From assembly GCA_026770025.1 (NCBI GenBank), contig JAMXDE010000067.1, positions 124,001 to 188,000 of the forward strand: a stretch of 64,000 bases of DNA, given 5' to 3'. Every line of letters begins with the position of its first letter. Position 1 is the stretch's first letter. Below the pieces are notes generated by a model that was not told the DNA's origin, made no database searches, and was given only the letters and a program-made list of their open reading frames with translations. The position numbers were made by a program, and so were the translations under genes. Source of the DNA: Craspedostauros australis (lineage: Eukaryota > Bacillariophyta > Bacillariophyceae > Mastogloiales > Achnanthaceae). This document shows positions 10,039 through 20,736 of this stretch, in pieces.

Positions 10039-12732
10039 ATGATCTTCCGCAGCCCCATCATCTCGGTGGTGTTCTCCATGCTCATGGCCAGTGCTGTCCA
10101 GGCCAACACCCATACTCGTGCAGCAGCCAAACCGCAAAGGAAGCAGGAGCCACTACGTCCGCACATCACCAACAGCGGTCGCCGGGTGCTGTCCGGCGCC
10201 ATCTCCACCGACCGTGTCATCGTGCATTGCATCTACGGCATGGAGAATTCATGCCTCGCCCAGGTCACACAGTTCGCAAACGACAACTCCGATGACGTGC
10301 GTATCGTCCACGAGATCCTGGGAACCAGCTTCATCGCCGTCAAAGTGCCAATCGCCAAGCAACCCATGCTCAAGGCTTTACCCGCCGTCTTTGACATCGA
10401 GGGAGACTCCAAGCGATACATCATCCCAGAAACCCACAAAGGCGACAGCCGGCGCAGGCTTCAGGAAGATGAGGATAGTGAGTACGACTACGATTACGAT
10501 GGTGACTATGACTACGACGGGGACGGCGATAGTGACGGTGATTCACAGCCAGAGGAGCAGACGATCCCGTACGGAATCAATCTCGTCAAGGCCCGCGAGG
10601 TCTGGTCGAAGTACAACACCAAGGGAGAGAACGTGATGGTTTGCGTCGTCGACACAGGAATGGTGCGCCATGAAGACATCACTGCTGCCAACATCGTTGG
10701 TGGATTCGATTTCTCGCCAGAGAACGATTGGGTAAGTTTCGCGCATTGCCATGGCCAATTGAACTGAACTGATCCAGAGTACTTGGTCACACCCCGTCTG
10801 TGTGCGTGAAACATACGAGCACGAGCTACGGTTAGCGCACTCTCCGCATTCCTTTACTCCATAGGTGCTTGTGCACTATTCTGCTATCGTGCATACTCAC
10901 ACATACTGGTACATACTGGTACCATGCACATATTTACTCATACTAACCCAAACTCACCAACTCGAAAATCCAATCCGCAAACCGACCGACTCATACACAT
11001 CGAACAGTCATCGGACGGCGACGGACACGGGACGCACGTCGCTGGCACCATCGCGGCCTCGGACAATAACATTGACGTTGTCGGCGTTGCTCCTGGCGTC
11101 AGCATCTACACCGTACGCATCTTCGATGATAACGCAGACTATTTCGCCAGCGACAACATCGCCGCCATCCAGAAGTGCGTCGATGCTGGCGCCAACGTCA
11201 TCAACATGAGTTTCGGTGGTGACGAAGGCAGCGAAGCGGAGGCGCTCCAATTCCAGGCGATATACTCCTCCAACATCGTCCTCGTCGGCGCTGCCGGCAA
11301 CTCAGGAATGGAGAATGTCGAATTTCCTTCCGGCTATACCTCCGTCATCAGCGTGGGCAACGTCAACGAGCAGAGCAACCTCGACAGCAGCTCGACCAGG
11401 AATCGGTTCGTAGACGTCTCCGCCCCTGGAGAAAACGTGCGTAGCCTCGACAAAGATGGCCTCACCACCACCCTCAGCTCGGGGACCTCCATGGCATCGC
11501 CGCACGTTGCCGGTGTTGCGGCCCTCCTCAAGAGCATCAAACCATCCGCCACCTCCTTCGAGATCCGCCGCGCCCTTTCCTTGACCACTACCGATCGAGG
11601 TCCCGACGGCAAGGACATTCAATACGGATACGGCATCGTCAACGCGCTCGCGGCGGCCGATTTTCTCACTGACACCCACAACAACAACGGCAACTGCAAC
11701 AGCGATGAATTCTTGATGACTGTGCGTTTCAGCACCGACGGGACGCCAAATGAGAACACCTGGCAGCTGCGCGAAGGCAGCGTCATCCGTCTCGAACACA
11801 TGGGCTTCGATCCCAACTCAGATCTCGAATTCAAGGAGTGCATCGCCAAGAGCGCGTGCTACAAGTTCGCCATGACGGATTTGGAAGAGGATGGTATCTC
11901 TCAAGAAGACGAGGAGAGGAGCATCGAAGTCTCCCTCGATGGGACTTCCATCTTCACCACCCAGTTTGCAAACGGAGCGGAATTTGAATCATCCGAGTTC
12001 GGTGAAACATGCGCGTCCGTCTCCCTGGCGCCCGCTCCAACTTCCACTCCAACTCGTTTGCCCACCACCACGCCAACGTTCACACCAACCAAGGAGCCGG
12101 TGGATGATGCAACCAGTGATCCAACCTTCCTTCCAACCCTAGCAGATACCAGCGAACCGACGGTTCCCCCAGCTTTGGCAGATACCAGCGAACCGACAGT
12201 CCCCCCAGCTTTGGCAGATACCAGCGAACCGACGGTTCCCCCAACCATGGCAGATACCAGCGAGCCGACAGTTCCCCCAGCTTTGGCTGATACGGGCGAA
12301 CCAACATTCGATGACTTGTCAGAACAGATCGAAACGGATGAACCCACAACGGCGCCGACGTCTGCACCAACCAAGGAACGAAAGTCGTCTCCTGGAACAG
12401 TTGCACCGGTTCAGCCCCCCACAGCAGGCGCGCTTGCCAACGTGCAGCTTCGATTGTTCACGGATGCTGCTGCCCGCTCCGACAAGACCAGATACTTTCT
12501 CACGAACATGGCAGGTGAGAGCATCTGGCATCAGATTCTGACTGACATCAACCGGTTCTACCGCCAGGCCTCCATCTTGGACACAAACGACTGCTATACA
12601 TTCATCATTGAAGATGATGGTGGCGACGGAACAGAGTTTGTGCAGCTCCTGTACGATGGACAGATCGTCATCGACGAGGAGTACGGAGCCTTCGGCAGTC
12701 TGCTCACAAAGAAGTTTGGATCTTTGTGTTGA
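10039..12732 (+). CDS. Secreted subtilisin-like serine protease (S8), spliced
   Basis: Two exons, 10039-10731 and 11008-12732, joined across a GTAAGT...CAG intron in phase 0, give about 805 aa. A signal peptide (residues 1-22) targets the secretory pathway. An I9-like propeptide follows, with an Asp/Tyr-rich acidic stretch near 150-175. The catalytic triad is visible: Asp in VCVVDTGM, His in DGHGTHVAGT (just after the intron, which separates Asp and His into different exons) and Ser in SSGTSMASPHVAG, with the oxyanion Asn in VGAAGNSG. The C-terminal half holds a beta-rich domain, a Thr/Pro-rich linker with 12-residue repeats, and a second similar beta-rich domain with TFIIEDDGGDG near the end. 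Both resemble the non-catalytic domains seen in many diatom secreted proteins. Likely extracellular or vacuolar proteolysis. Confidence 0.9.
10732..11007 (+). other. Intron of the subtilase gene
   Basis: 276 bases, GTAAGT donor at 10732 and CAG acceptor ending 11007. It joins ...SPENDW to SSDGDGHGTH in phase 0 and restores the uninterrupted S8 fold. Confidence 0.85.
12142..12309 (+). repeat. 36-bp coding minisatellite in the subtilase linker
   Basis: About four and a half copies of a 36-base unit encoding ADTSEPTVPPAL lie in the Thr/Pro-rich linker between the two C-terminal domains. The copies are nearly identical, so the copy number is probably variable between strains. The linker is likely O-glycosylated. 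Confidence 0.9.
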
Positions 12733-13364
12733 GCACATTGGCGCAGTTCAGGTGGTTGCGTGACATGCATCTGGAGAGCTCCACCAGGACTGCATAATCA
12801 TATTGGCTACTGCTGCTGTTGCTGCAACAGACACCTTCTACATTCCACATCTGCAAATTTCTACATCGTACATACTCAGACTGAAGATTAACCTGCCGAT
12901 ACATAATAACAATTACAATAATTTCTATTCTGTGAACCACAATAACAGAGTGGATTGAATTCTACGAGCCACACAACAGGCAGTCAGGCCACGATGCTGG
13001 GAGCTGTACTCTCTCTCTTTCTCTGCAGAGAGCAGAGCAAAGGAGAGCATTACGCATTCGTGCCATGGGTCCATCACATTTGTGCAGTGTGATTGCGCCC
13101 TTCATCCAAAGATGGCGATAATGACCAGTGTCATAGTCTGAAGGCAGAGTACCAATCATGAGTTTCCTGCAACCCCCACATCAGACCATCCTCACTCATC
13201 ATCACATCTTCCAACAGGGAGATGACACATACATACGACTACAAGTCTCAGTCAAAGTGATCAAAAATCTATTCCTGTCTACCCATTAGAAAAAGTAGAA
13301 ATCCAAACCGAATCCAACGCAATCCAATCCATTCCATCCATTCCCCTCGCAGCAGTGTACTTGT
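12733..13364. other. Convergent intergenic region
   Basis: Lies between the 3' ends of the subtilase (+) and the second NTF2-domain gene (-). AT-rich stretches at 12890-12950; no gene seen. Confidence 0.6.
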
Positions 13365-14858
13365 TTACTTCTTGGCGGCGGCGACCTCCTTCTCAGCAGG
13401 CTTCGGCGACTCTCCGAGGATGCCCTCTGGCATCACCGACGAGTGGTGGTGGGCGATCTTCCAGGCTCCATCCTCGAACACGTACACGAAGCTGTAGCGG
13501 CCCTTCACCTTGGAACCATCGACGCCCATGGTGAACTCGTAGATTCCGGCATCCTGGGCCCAGTCGCTGCCCATCATCACGTTGCTCTCAAGGATCTCAC
13601 CCTGTGGCTTCTTCTTGAGGAAGCCTTCGAAGTAGTCCACGATCAGATCGCGGTCGGTGCGTGGCACGTCGCTCACGGTGGGCAAGAGGACGGCGTTCTT
13701 GCTGTAACGGTTGGCGACGGCGATTGGGTCCTCGGTGGCGAGGGCGTCGTTCCACAGGAAGAACAGATTCTTCACCTGCGGCTCGGAGATTGGCTGGGAG
13801 GTTGGGATGCCCTCCGGCATCACAGAGGAGTGGTGCTGGCTGATCTTCCACTCGCCATCCTCGAACACGTAGATGAAGGTGTAACGACCCTTGACCTTGG
13901 AGCCATCGGCGCCCATGGTGAACTCGTAGATTCCGGCATCCTGGGCCCAGTTGGTGCCCACGATCACGTTGCTCTCGAGGATCTCGCCCTGAGGCTTCTT
14001 GAGGAGGAAGGCGTCGAAGTAATCGACGATTCCATCGAAGTCAACGCGTGGGGTGTCGCTGACGGTTGGGAGGAGGACTCCCTCGCTGGCGTACCTGCTG
14101 GCGACCTTCTTGGAGTCGAGAGTGGCGAGGGCGTCGTTCCACAGACCGAACAGTCCGCGGACCTCATCCTCGGTGATGGCCTCTGGGCTCACCATCTCCT
14201 CCGGCATCATGCTGGAGTGGTGGTGGCTGATCTTCCACTGGTTGTTCTCGTAGATGTAGATGAAGGTGTAGCGGGCCTTGACCTTGGAGCCGTCGGCGCC
14301 CATGGTGAACTCGTAGATGCCGCTGTCCTGTGCCCAGTTGTGTCCGATGCGGATGTTGCCATCGACCACCTTGCCCTGTGGCTTCTTGAGGAGGAAGGCA
14401 TCGAAGTAGTCCTTGATGGAGCCGAAGTCGGTGCGTGGGGTGTCGGAGACGGTTGGGAGGAGGACCGGATCGGCGGCGTAACGCTTGGCGACGATGCGGG
14501 AGTCTCCGGTGGCCAGGGCGTCGTTCCAGAGGGTGAAGAGGCTGCGGACCTGCTCCTCGTTGATCTCCTGTGGGGCAACGACCTTGCCCTCGGTGACCTC
14601 GACGGAGTCATCTTCGCCTCCGAACAGCTTGCTGATCAGACCCATGTTGAGGGCTGTGGAGCTGGAGATGGTGGTGGAGAGGAGGTCATTGTTGACGTTG
14701 CTGCTGCGGCTGCTGCTGTTGACGAGGCCTGCTGGGGCGACTGGGGCGACAGCGCTCTTGACAACGAAGGATGGGGAGGCTGGGACGAAGGCGGAAGCCT
14801 GGTTGCCTGCCATCAGGGCAGAGGCCACAAGGACGAAAGCTTGGCTTGTGAACTTCAT
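13365..14858 (-). CDS. Plastid-targeted protein with three tandem NTF2-like domains, copy B
   Basis: 497 aa, paralogue of the gene at 7142-8587. The signal peptide ends NQASAFVP (about residues 19-26), a classic diatom plastid motif, followed by a Ser-rich transit stretch. The three repeats start near residues 98, 228 and 357, with the same VSDxPR and KISHHHSSMMPE landmarks. The C terminus is Lys/Ala-rich (EKEVAAAKK). Domains are more similar across the two genes in matching positions than expected by chance, so the three-domain form probably arose before the gene duplicated. Codon bias is strong, which leaves a 492-codon antisense frame open on the other strand; I do not consider that frame a gene. 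The divergent neighbour at 15704 shares its upstream region. Confidence 0.85.
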   Translation of the reverse strand: MKFTSQAFVLVASALMAGNQASAFVPASPSFVVKSAVAPVAPAGLVNSSSRSSNVNNDLLSTTISSSTALNMGLISKLFGGEDDSVEVTEGKVVAPQEINEEQVRSLFTLWNDALATGDSRIVAKRYAADPVLLPTVSDTPRTDFGSIKDYFDAFLLKKPQGKVVDGNIRIGHNWAQDSGIYEFTMGADGSKVKARYTFIYIYENNQWKISHHHSSMMPEEMVSPEAITEDEVRGLFGLWNDALATLDSKKVASRYASEGVLLPTVSDTPRVDFDGIVDYFDAFLLKKPQGEILESNVIVGTNWAQDAGIYEFTMGADGSKVKGRYTFIYVFEDGEWKISQHHSSVMPEGIPTSQPISEPQVKNLFFLWNDALATEDPIAVANRYSKNAVLLPTVSDVPRTDRDLIVDYFEGFLKKKPQGEILESNVMMGSDWAQDAGIYEFTMGVDGSKVKGRYSFVYVFEDGAWKIAHHHSSVMPEGILGESPKPAEKEVAAAKK

Positions 14859-15703
14859 GTTGTAATGTGTTGCAGTCGGGTTGGGTTAGGTTGCTGTTAC
14901 CGTTGGGTTGTGAGTTTATGACAAAGTGGAGGGATGAAGAGATGACGATACAGGGGACGAAGACCAATGGAGTATTGGTACAGGACAAACGTCATGGAGA
15001 TGCACAGAACGTGCGTGGGAGAGAATCGCGAAATGTGGTGTGAGTCGTTTGATGGGTTCTGACGGATCTTGAAAATGTGCGATCCTTCTCGTGTGTGTTG
15101 TCCAACGCTTGACGTCATCATGAAATCGCGAAAGGAGGGAAGATGTCATGATGACGTTGGATTCTGACGTGTCATCACGGTTTCAATGGTCAGTGTGGTC
15201 GCCATGGTCGAGTCATGTTCGATGCTCGCCGTTGATTGGTGGAGGTGTGAAGCAGTCTGTTTGGTCGTGGAAGTCGGTCATCGTCACCACGATCGCCACC
15301 GCACATGACGTCAGCCTTCGCAACAACACACAAATGCTCAAACACGAGTTGGCACACACAAAAGACATCAGACAAAAGAACACGAAAGAAAGTTCCGAAA
15401 CAATCCACGGTACGATACGACTACACGTCACAAGTACTCGGGCGCCTCCACCACACAACATGAAGCGTGAGGAGTATCCACGGAAGATGATACTCTGCGA
15501 TGACTCACACGGGTGGGGATGATAGCGCGCCAAAAGAGAGAGGGAAAGAGCGAGAGAAAGAACGAGAGAGCGTGACAATGAAGATCCTATCCGTACACGT
15601 ACTATAATTGTATGGTACTCTCCTCACACACTCTACAAGTGCTACGAGTAGTGGTGTGAAGACGAACGAAGCTTCAGCTGGAGTGGTCGCAAAGGCAACA
15701 ATC
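14859..15703. other. Divergent promoter region rich in TGACGT boxes
   Basis: 845 bases between two divergent genes for plastid-targeted proteins. It holds four TGACGT/TGACGTCA boxes and an imperfect palindrome described separately. No gene seen. Confidence 0.55.
15101..15313. promoter_or_regulatory. Cluster of four TGACGT (bZIP/CRE-like) boxes with an imperfect palindrome
   Basis: TGACGTCA at 15110-15117, TGACGT at 15152-15157 and 15165-15170, and TGACGTCA at 15306-15313. The segment TCCAACG..TCATCATGA (15101-15122) is repeated inverted at 15144-15161, so two boxes sit on the arms of a palindrome with a ~20-base loop. A CO2/cAMP or light-related bZIP control is plausible for diatoms; this is inference. 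Confidence 0.45.
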
Positions 15704-16432
15704 ATGAGGAGAACCCAGGCGGCATCTGCGATGGCAGCGGTCATGGTTGTGGCTGCGACCCAGTCGATCCAAGCAGCATTCGTTCCAGCCTTGCCATCGC
15801 CGACAGCCAAAGCGACAGCATTCACAAATGCAAGTTCCAGTGCAAGTTCGAGTGCAAGGTGCACACACTTGATTGATGTGACATCACTGCCATCATTCTC
15901 ATCAAGAACAGCATCAACTGCAACAGCAACAGCAACACCGTCGCCGTTGGTACTGTTCGGATCTAACGATGATGAGAATGATCACGGCAGACATGATCCA
16001 AGTGCAGACAGCATGGATCAGACCAATCAGGACAAACTGACTCGCAGAAACAGCAACGAGGGCAAGAGCAACCAAGACAATGACCAGAATGCAATCAAGA
16101 ATGCAACAAAGAATGTTGACATCAAATCAATCCTACGTTCCGTCGGTGATGTCATTGACAAGGCGTGGACATACACCACCTTCTTCCTCGGTGCCTTCCT
16201 CTCGCTCGGTCTCGTTCTCAACCTGTGCGGATATGGATACCAAGTCGACTTTCGACACATGGAGGAGAATGGCGGAACCTTCCTCAGAGTCGATACCATC
16301 GAACGCTTCCGCACGGAGAATCAGTGGAAGCGCGAGGCGTTGCGATACAAACAAGAGCAAATGCAGCAGACACAACAACTACAACAAATACAACAATTAC
16401 AGTGGGAGGAAATGCAGCAGGAGCCAAACTAG
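15704..16432 (+). CDS. Small plastid-targeted membrane protein, unknown function
   Basis: 242 aa from the ATG at 15704, chosen because MRRTQAASAMAAVMVVAAT is a good signal peptide followed by AAFVP, the plastid-targeting motif. The open frame extends 32 codons further upstream without such features. After a Ser/Thr/Ala-rich transit stretch and a polar Asn/Asp/Gln region comes one hydrophobic segment (FFLGAFLSLGLVLNLCGYGY, about residues 155-175). The C-terminal helix is Gln-rich with heptad-like spacing and may form a coiled coil. It is divergent to the triple NTF2-domain gene and may share its control region. I recognise no family with certainty. Confidence 0.7.
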   Translation: MRRTQAASAMAAVMVVAATQSIQAAFVPALPSPTAKATAFTNASSSASSSARCTHLIDVTSLPSFSSRTASTATATATPSPLVLFGSNDDENDHGRHDPSADSMDQTNQDKLTRRNSNEGKSNQDNDQNAIKNATKNVDIKSILRSVGDVIDKAWTYTTFFLGAFLSLGLVLNLCGYGYQVDFRHMEENGGTFLRVDTIERFRTENQWKREALRYKQEQMQQTQQLQQIQQLQWEEMQQEPN

Positions 16433-17854
16433 ACTCACAGCTCAAGTGATGGGACAGAGTGTGCGCACAGCCTGGTTGTTCTCGGTGTCACTTTCGTACC
16501 TGTCTCCAGCCAACGGATTCGTCACATACATCGCCGACACATCACAAGGAGGAAAGATTTCCACTGATGATCACATTCTGAAAACTGCTGCGAAACAGCG
16601 TCCCACAATATACACGTTATCCATGATGTGACATGACATGACATGACATGAAATGGCTGCTCTCACACTTGTGATCGCCACCGTGCAGGTATGAGAGCAT
16701 TTGCAGCACCAGTATGTGCACAAACCATTGGCAAAACGTAACGGTGACAAGCGAGAGTGTACACCCCCTGCGGACCGTTGATCATGTCCATATCTCACCC
16801 GTGCTCATTCCCGGGAAAACTGCTCTCAATCTCGTACTACCGATAACATGATTCGGCGGCAACGAGATCATCACCATGGGTGGCAGCCTGTTGTGGTGGC
16901 CGGGATCCGTTCACTTCACAACAGATGCGTTGACACATTGCACGCTGTCTCCGCGAGAACATATGGGGCCACGGATCTCAAGTTGCATGGGTTTCATGTA
17001 TGCTCCTCATCGCCAGCGAATACAGGCGCGCCAGGTCAATGCAGGTGAAGAGGCGTTGGCGCGCCAACAGACACAGCTAGTCAAGTATCAACGGCAACTG
17101 CACATAGTTCGCGATCTTCCCAGCAACACAATTCCCTCCAACTCTCTACAATTTGGTATCATGCATCCTTTCGTCCTTCCAACAGCCCCATGGTTGAAGA
17201 CACTGGATGTGCCAAGGAAGGTTCCACCCCTGTCGCCGTTCGGCTGTTCTGTCCGAACGTGTCCAGGATGCCGCGGGAGACAGTGCGCAACCCAGTTGTC
17301 GTACAGATACCAACAGATGCCCCCGTCGCATACGCGCATTTTCCATTGCGTATGGGTACAAGTCGAGCGCAGGTGCTCATGCTTTCCATTCCTAGTCGTG
17401 CCTTGCTTGTGCCAAACGATGGATGGGATTGCACCCCAGAGTACGCAGCACACTATCTACGATGAGAGTAGACCACATGGAACAAAGACCAAAAACGTCT
17501 GGGTGGAGTATCTTTCTGCGCCTCCACAAACGCAAGGTCGGAACGCAAACATTGACGCACGTTTGGTGCATGTGCGTGTGCTTGTTGGGCAAAAGGGAGG
17601 GTGGATGACCCTCCTCGTTCCCCTCTCAGTCTTCTCGTTGTGTGTTGGTGCCCACCATGGCCGTGGGTTGCGCAGAACTGTTCTCAATTCAGGACAACCC
17701 TTGCGATGCATCAGCCTATGACACAAACGTGCACGTTGACACTGAGAGCGAGGAACCCACCAATGGTCCTGCAGCATAATCGCAACAGACATCAGCATCA
17801 TCAGCATCATCATCATTGATATATTAGTCTTTCTACGAACAAGCGGCCATCATC
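16433..17854. other. Intergenic region, no supported gene
   Basis: Contains four copies of ACATG at 16631-16650 and several overlapping open frames in both directions (largest 16876-17721). None has a motif, signal or paralogue in the window, so I leave them out. The last part must hold the promoter of the first SRPBCC gene. Confidence 0.5.
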
Positions 17855-18523
17855 ATGACGACAACATTCATGAAGTCGAAGAACCACTTGGGCATGGCGA
17901 GCTCCACAGTCCTGGACATTCCAGCAGAGCTGGCGTTCGATATCTTCTCCGACTTCAGCTGCCATCCACGAGTCTTCCGCATGTGCACTCGGATGGATCT
18001 CTTGTCCGGCCCTGGATGGAGATCTGCTGCTTTCAAGGAGATCGCCCGTGTTGCGAATCACACTGATGCTGCTGCTTTCAAGAGCAATCAAGGACCGCCT
18101 CGCTCGACACCGGTGGGATCGAGGTACAGAGCTGTGTTCGCTCCAGATGGTGGGTCCACTTACAAGACCATCCTCACGATCACAAAAGCGGACACCGACC
18201 CAAAGAGGACGTGTTTCGAGCTCTCCGTGGTATTCACCATGGCGTACTGGACGGTGACGGCAACGCAAAGGTTTCAGCAATTTCCACACAGTACGAATAC
18301 ACCGCAGGATTCACCAAATGCAGTCGGCTCTTGCTGGGTGGGTACCACCTATGCATTGGTTCCAAACAACTGGCAGGGTCGAATCTACTTTTGGCTGCGC
18401 GCCAAGCAATTGCAAATAGATGCGGCGCAAGGGTTTCAGCAAGACATGCAAGACCTATGCGCGGAAGGAAAAAGGAGGATGAACGCAACGTCAATCCGAC
18501 CATCGGGCGAGAAGCTTCCATGA
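17855..18523 (+). CDS. START/SRPBCC-like protein, tandem array copy 1
   Basis: 222 aa. The N-terminal block MASSTVLDIPAELAFDIFSD followed by CHPRVFRMCTRMD, the central GSRYRAVF and the long C-terminal amphipathic helix (KQLQIDAAQGFQQDMQDLC) match the layout of the SRPBCC/polyketide-cyclase fold (a helix-grip hydrophobic pocket). Ligand unknown. Three paralogues follow on the same strand at about 2-kb spacing. This copy is the shortest because a loop after TRMDLLS is reduced. The start was chosen by alignment with the other copies (M-T-x-T-F-x-K-x-K). No signal peptide, so probably cytosolic. Confidence 0.7.
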   Translation: MTTTFMKSKNHLGMASSTVLDIPAELAFDIFSDFSCHPRVFRMCTRMDLLSGPGWRSAAFKEIARVANHTDAAAFKSNQGPPRSTPVGSRYRAVFAPDGGSTYKTILTITKADTDPKRTCFELSVVFTMAYWTVTATQRFQQFPHSTNTPQDSPNAVGSCWVGTTYALVPNNWQGRIYFWLRAKQLQIDAAQGFQQDMQDLCAEGKRRMNATSIRPSGEKLP

Positions 18524-20019
18524 CGGCCACCCACCTCACACACGCTCACCTCAAAGTGGGCGTTTCCAAATGGACTCTCCATGGCAATTGACGGAATGTG
18601 TGAAGCACAAGATGCAGCAGACAGAAGCCGAACTCGGGCGACATGCCCAAGCATCAACTTTGCGAGCAATGTCGCATTGCATCGCAGTGAAGAGCGCAAG
18701 CTGTCGAATGCCATTGACATGGAAGGTCCGTCGGCCTTCTGCCGAAGATCGACGATCGATGATCATTGGCTATTGACAGGTTGCGCGGCGCTGTAGAATT
18801 GCCAGCCGAACAGTACGATGGGATGGAATTGATCGGTTCCAGCGAATGCCTCGCATTCACCAATCATGATGCTATGGCTGTGAGTCACGGTCATATGATA
18901 GCCTACAGTGGCTGGAATCGTGACATCACCGTGGCGGCACCATCTTTCGGACGCACAGCGCAATTCAAGACAGAAGCATCATTGGAGAAACGGGTTCACA
19001 GACAATCAACCTCTTGGGGCAGCACAATTGCGCTGGAGTTTGAGCCGCTCTCTTCCCATGTTCTCTGGTGCCGCCGCAACGACAGAATCCAGAGTACTCA
19101 AGATCACACGTTCCCTCCCGATCGTCATGATCATCGGTTAGTCTACGCACGTCGCAAGGATGAAACGTTCCCGCTAATGCCCAATTTGATGACGTCGCTG
19201 ACGAGCAGCATATGCAGTCCCATGTCCATGCCGGCCCACTTCATTAAGCGTATCAGTAGTATCCAGAAGCTTCAAGAGAACACCATACACACGAGCTAGA
19301 GGACACTGATGGTCTTTCTCTCTCTTTCTCTCTCTCTGTCTGGGGAGGGGTTGTTCCTATCTTGTGCCTCGTACGTACTCGAATTGTTCTGTTGCGTACC
19401 GTTACTGTGAGACGAATCTCCTCAGAAAGATCAAACATGAAACGAGACGCTACACCCATCGTCCCCAACCTGCGATTGGCGACGAGCTGTGGTCCTCCAC
19501 CTCCACCACCTCCACCAACCCCGACAACTATGGCAACAGGGTACGTGTTTCGCCTTCTTCCCACCAAAGGTCTGCGATGCTCGTCGGCAGAATGCACGTG
19601 TGTTTCACATCGCAAAGAGTATTGGCGAGGCCGGAAGGCTACAACAACGAGAGTAGATAAAAATGACTAGAACAAACACGAACGTGTCCACAGCGTTTTT
19701 GGCGAAATCAACACCACGCCATCAACAATGCGGACACGATGCCACCAAACACGTTCCGTTTGGAAACAGTCACCGCAGATCCCTCCGCTGCACATCCAGA
19801 GGGATGGACATGTTTGGAGCTACCGGCGGATCGTTGGAGAAGGCGCACCATCTCATCCACATGCACCGCGAGGCATCCACCATCTTTGTTGTTGCCTTCC
19901 ATCGATCACATCTCTGCTCTGTGCATTTGATGATCTTTCGTGACGAATCGCAAAAAGAACTTTGACGCAGCAACTCAAACGCAGCTCCTTCGGCACAACG
20001 GTCAGCAACAAGCGGCAAC
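18524..20019. other. Spacer of tandem unit 1
   Basis: Non-coding as far as I can see, but large parts are repeated in the next units. The blocks near 18710-18760 recur near 20860-20910, and 19118-19720 recurs at 21405-21428 plus 27827-28408, interrupted by the Copia insertion. It contains a (TC)n run near 19314-19340 and a poly-CCACCT stretch near 19497-19518. Confidence 0.65.
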
Positions 20020-20736
20020 ATGACGATGACATTCGTGAAGACGAAGGACCACATCGGCATGGCGATTTCCGCACTTGTGGACATTCCAGCGGATGAGGCT
20101 TTCGATGTCCTGGCGGACTTCAGCTGTCATCCGCGAGTCTTCCGCTTTTGCACACGGATGGATCCCATATCGACTCCTGATGTCGGAGTTGCTTCTGTCA
20201 AAGAGAGCGCTGCTCCTGCTCATTCTCTTCCACATAGAGCCCGTGTTGCAGATGACACTGTGCTCGAAGCCTCCAAAGAGGGCAACACAAGAGGACGCGC
20301 CGACCGTATACAAGTGGGCTCCAAGTACCGAACAGAGTTCGTACTTGATGGCAGACGCAGCTACAGCTCCGAATCCACAATCACAAGAGTGGATGCCGAT
20401 CCAGAGAGAAAGTATTACGAAATAGCATGGGCAGCGACGCTAGGGCCCTGTGCATTGACAACAACGCAGACGGTGCATCGAGCGGAACCGGAGCAACACA
20501 AACAGCAACACAGGCACGCTACCAACGGAGATGGCCGGTGCCATGTCACCTTTTCGTACGCTTTGGTCCCCAACAACTGGCGAGGCCGAATCTACTTGTG
20601 GTCCCATGGCAAACAAATGCGAAAAGATGTAGCGCGAAGCTTTCAGCTGGATATAAAGGATATTTGTGCAGAAGCCAAGAGGAGGAAGGAAAAGATAGTC
20701 GTATCAATTCAATCATCAGACGGGAAAGTTCTGTGA
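20020..20736 (+). CDS. START/SRPBCC-like protein, tandem array copy 2
   Basis: 238 aa, aligned over its length with copies 1, 3 and 4: MAISALVDIPADEAFDVLAD, then CHPRVFRFCTRMD, GSKYRTEF, the LVPNNWRGRIYLW block and the C-terminal helix ending in Lys/Arg. The insert after the TRMD motif is about 40 residues longer than in copy 1. Likely binds a small hydrophobic ligand in a helix-grip pocket, by family; nothing in the sequence tells which. The spacer behind it carries the Copia insertion at 21429. Confidence 0.72.
   Translation: MTMTFVKTKDHIGMAISALVDIPADEAFDVLADFSCHPRVFRFCTRMDPISTPDVGVASVKESAAPAHSLPHRARVADDTVLEASKEGNTRGRADRIQVGSKYRTEFVLDGRRSYSSESTITRVDADPERKYYEIAWAATLGPCALTTTQTVHRAEPEQHKQQHRHATNGDGRCHVTFSYALVPNNWRGRIYLWSHGKQMRKDVARSFQLDIKDICAEAKRRKEKIVVSIQSSDGKVL

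Noticed and set aside
13443-14921. 492-codon plus-strand frame antisense to the triple NTF2-domain gene
   Set aside because: It mirrors the strongly biased codons of the real gene, shows the same threefold repeat only as a reflection, and has no signal or domain of its own.
16876-17721. 281-codon plus-strand frame
   Set aside because: No start context, signal, domain or paralogue; overlaps several equally long frames on both strands.
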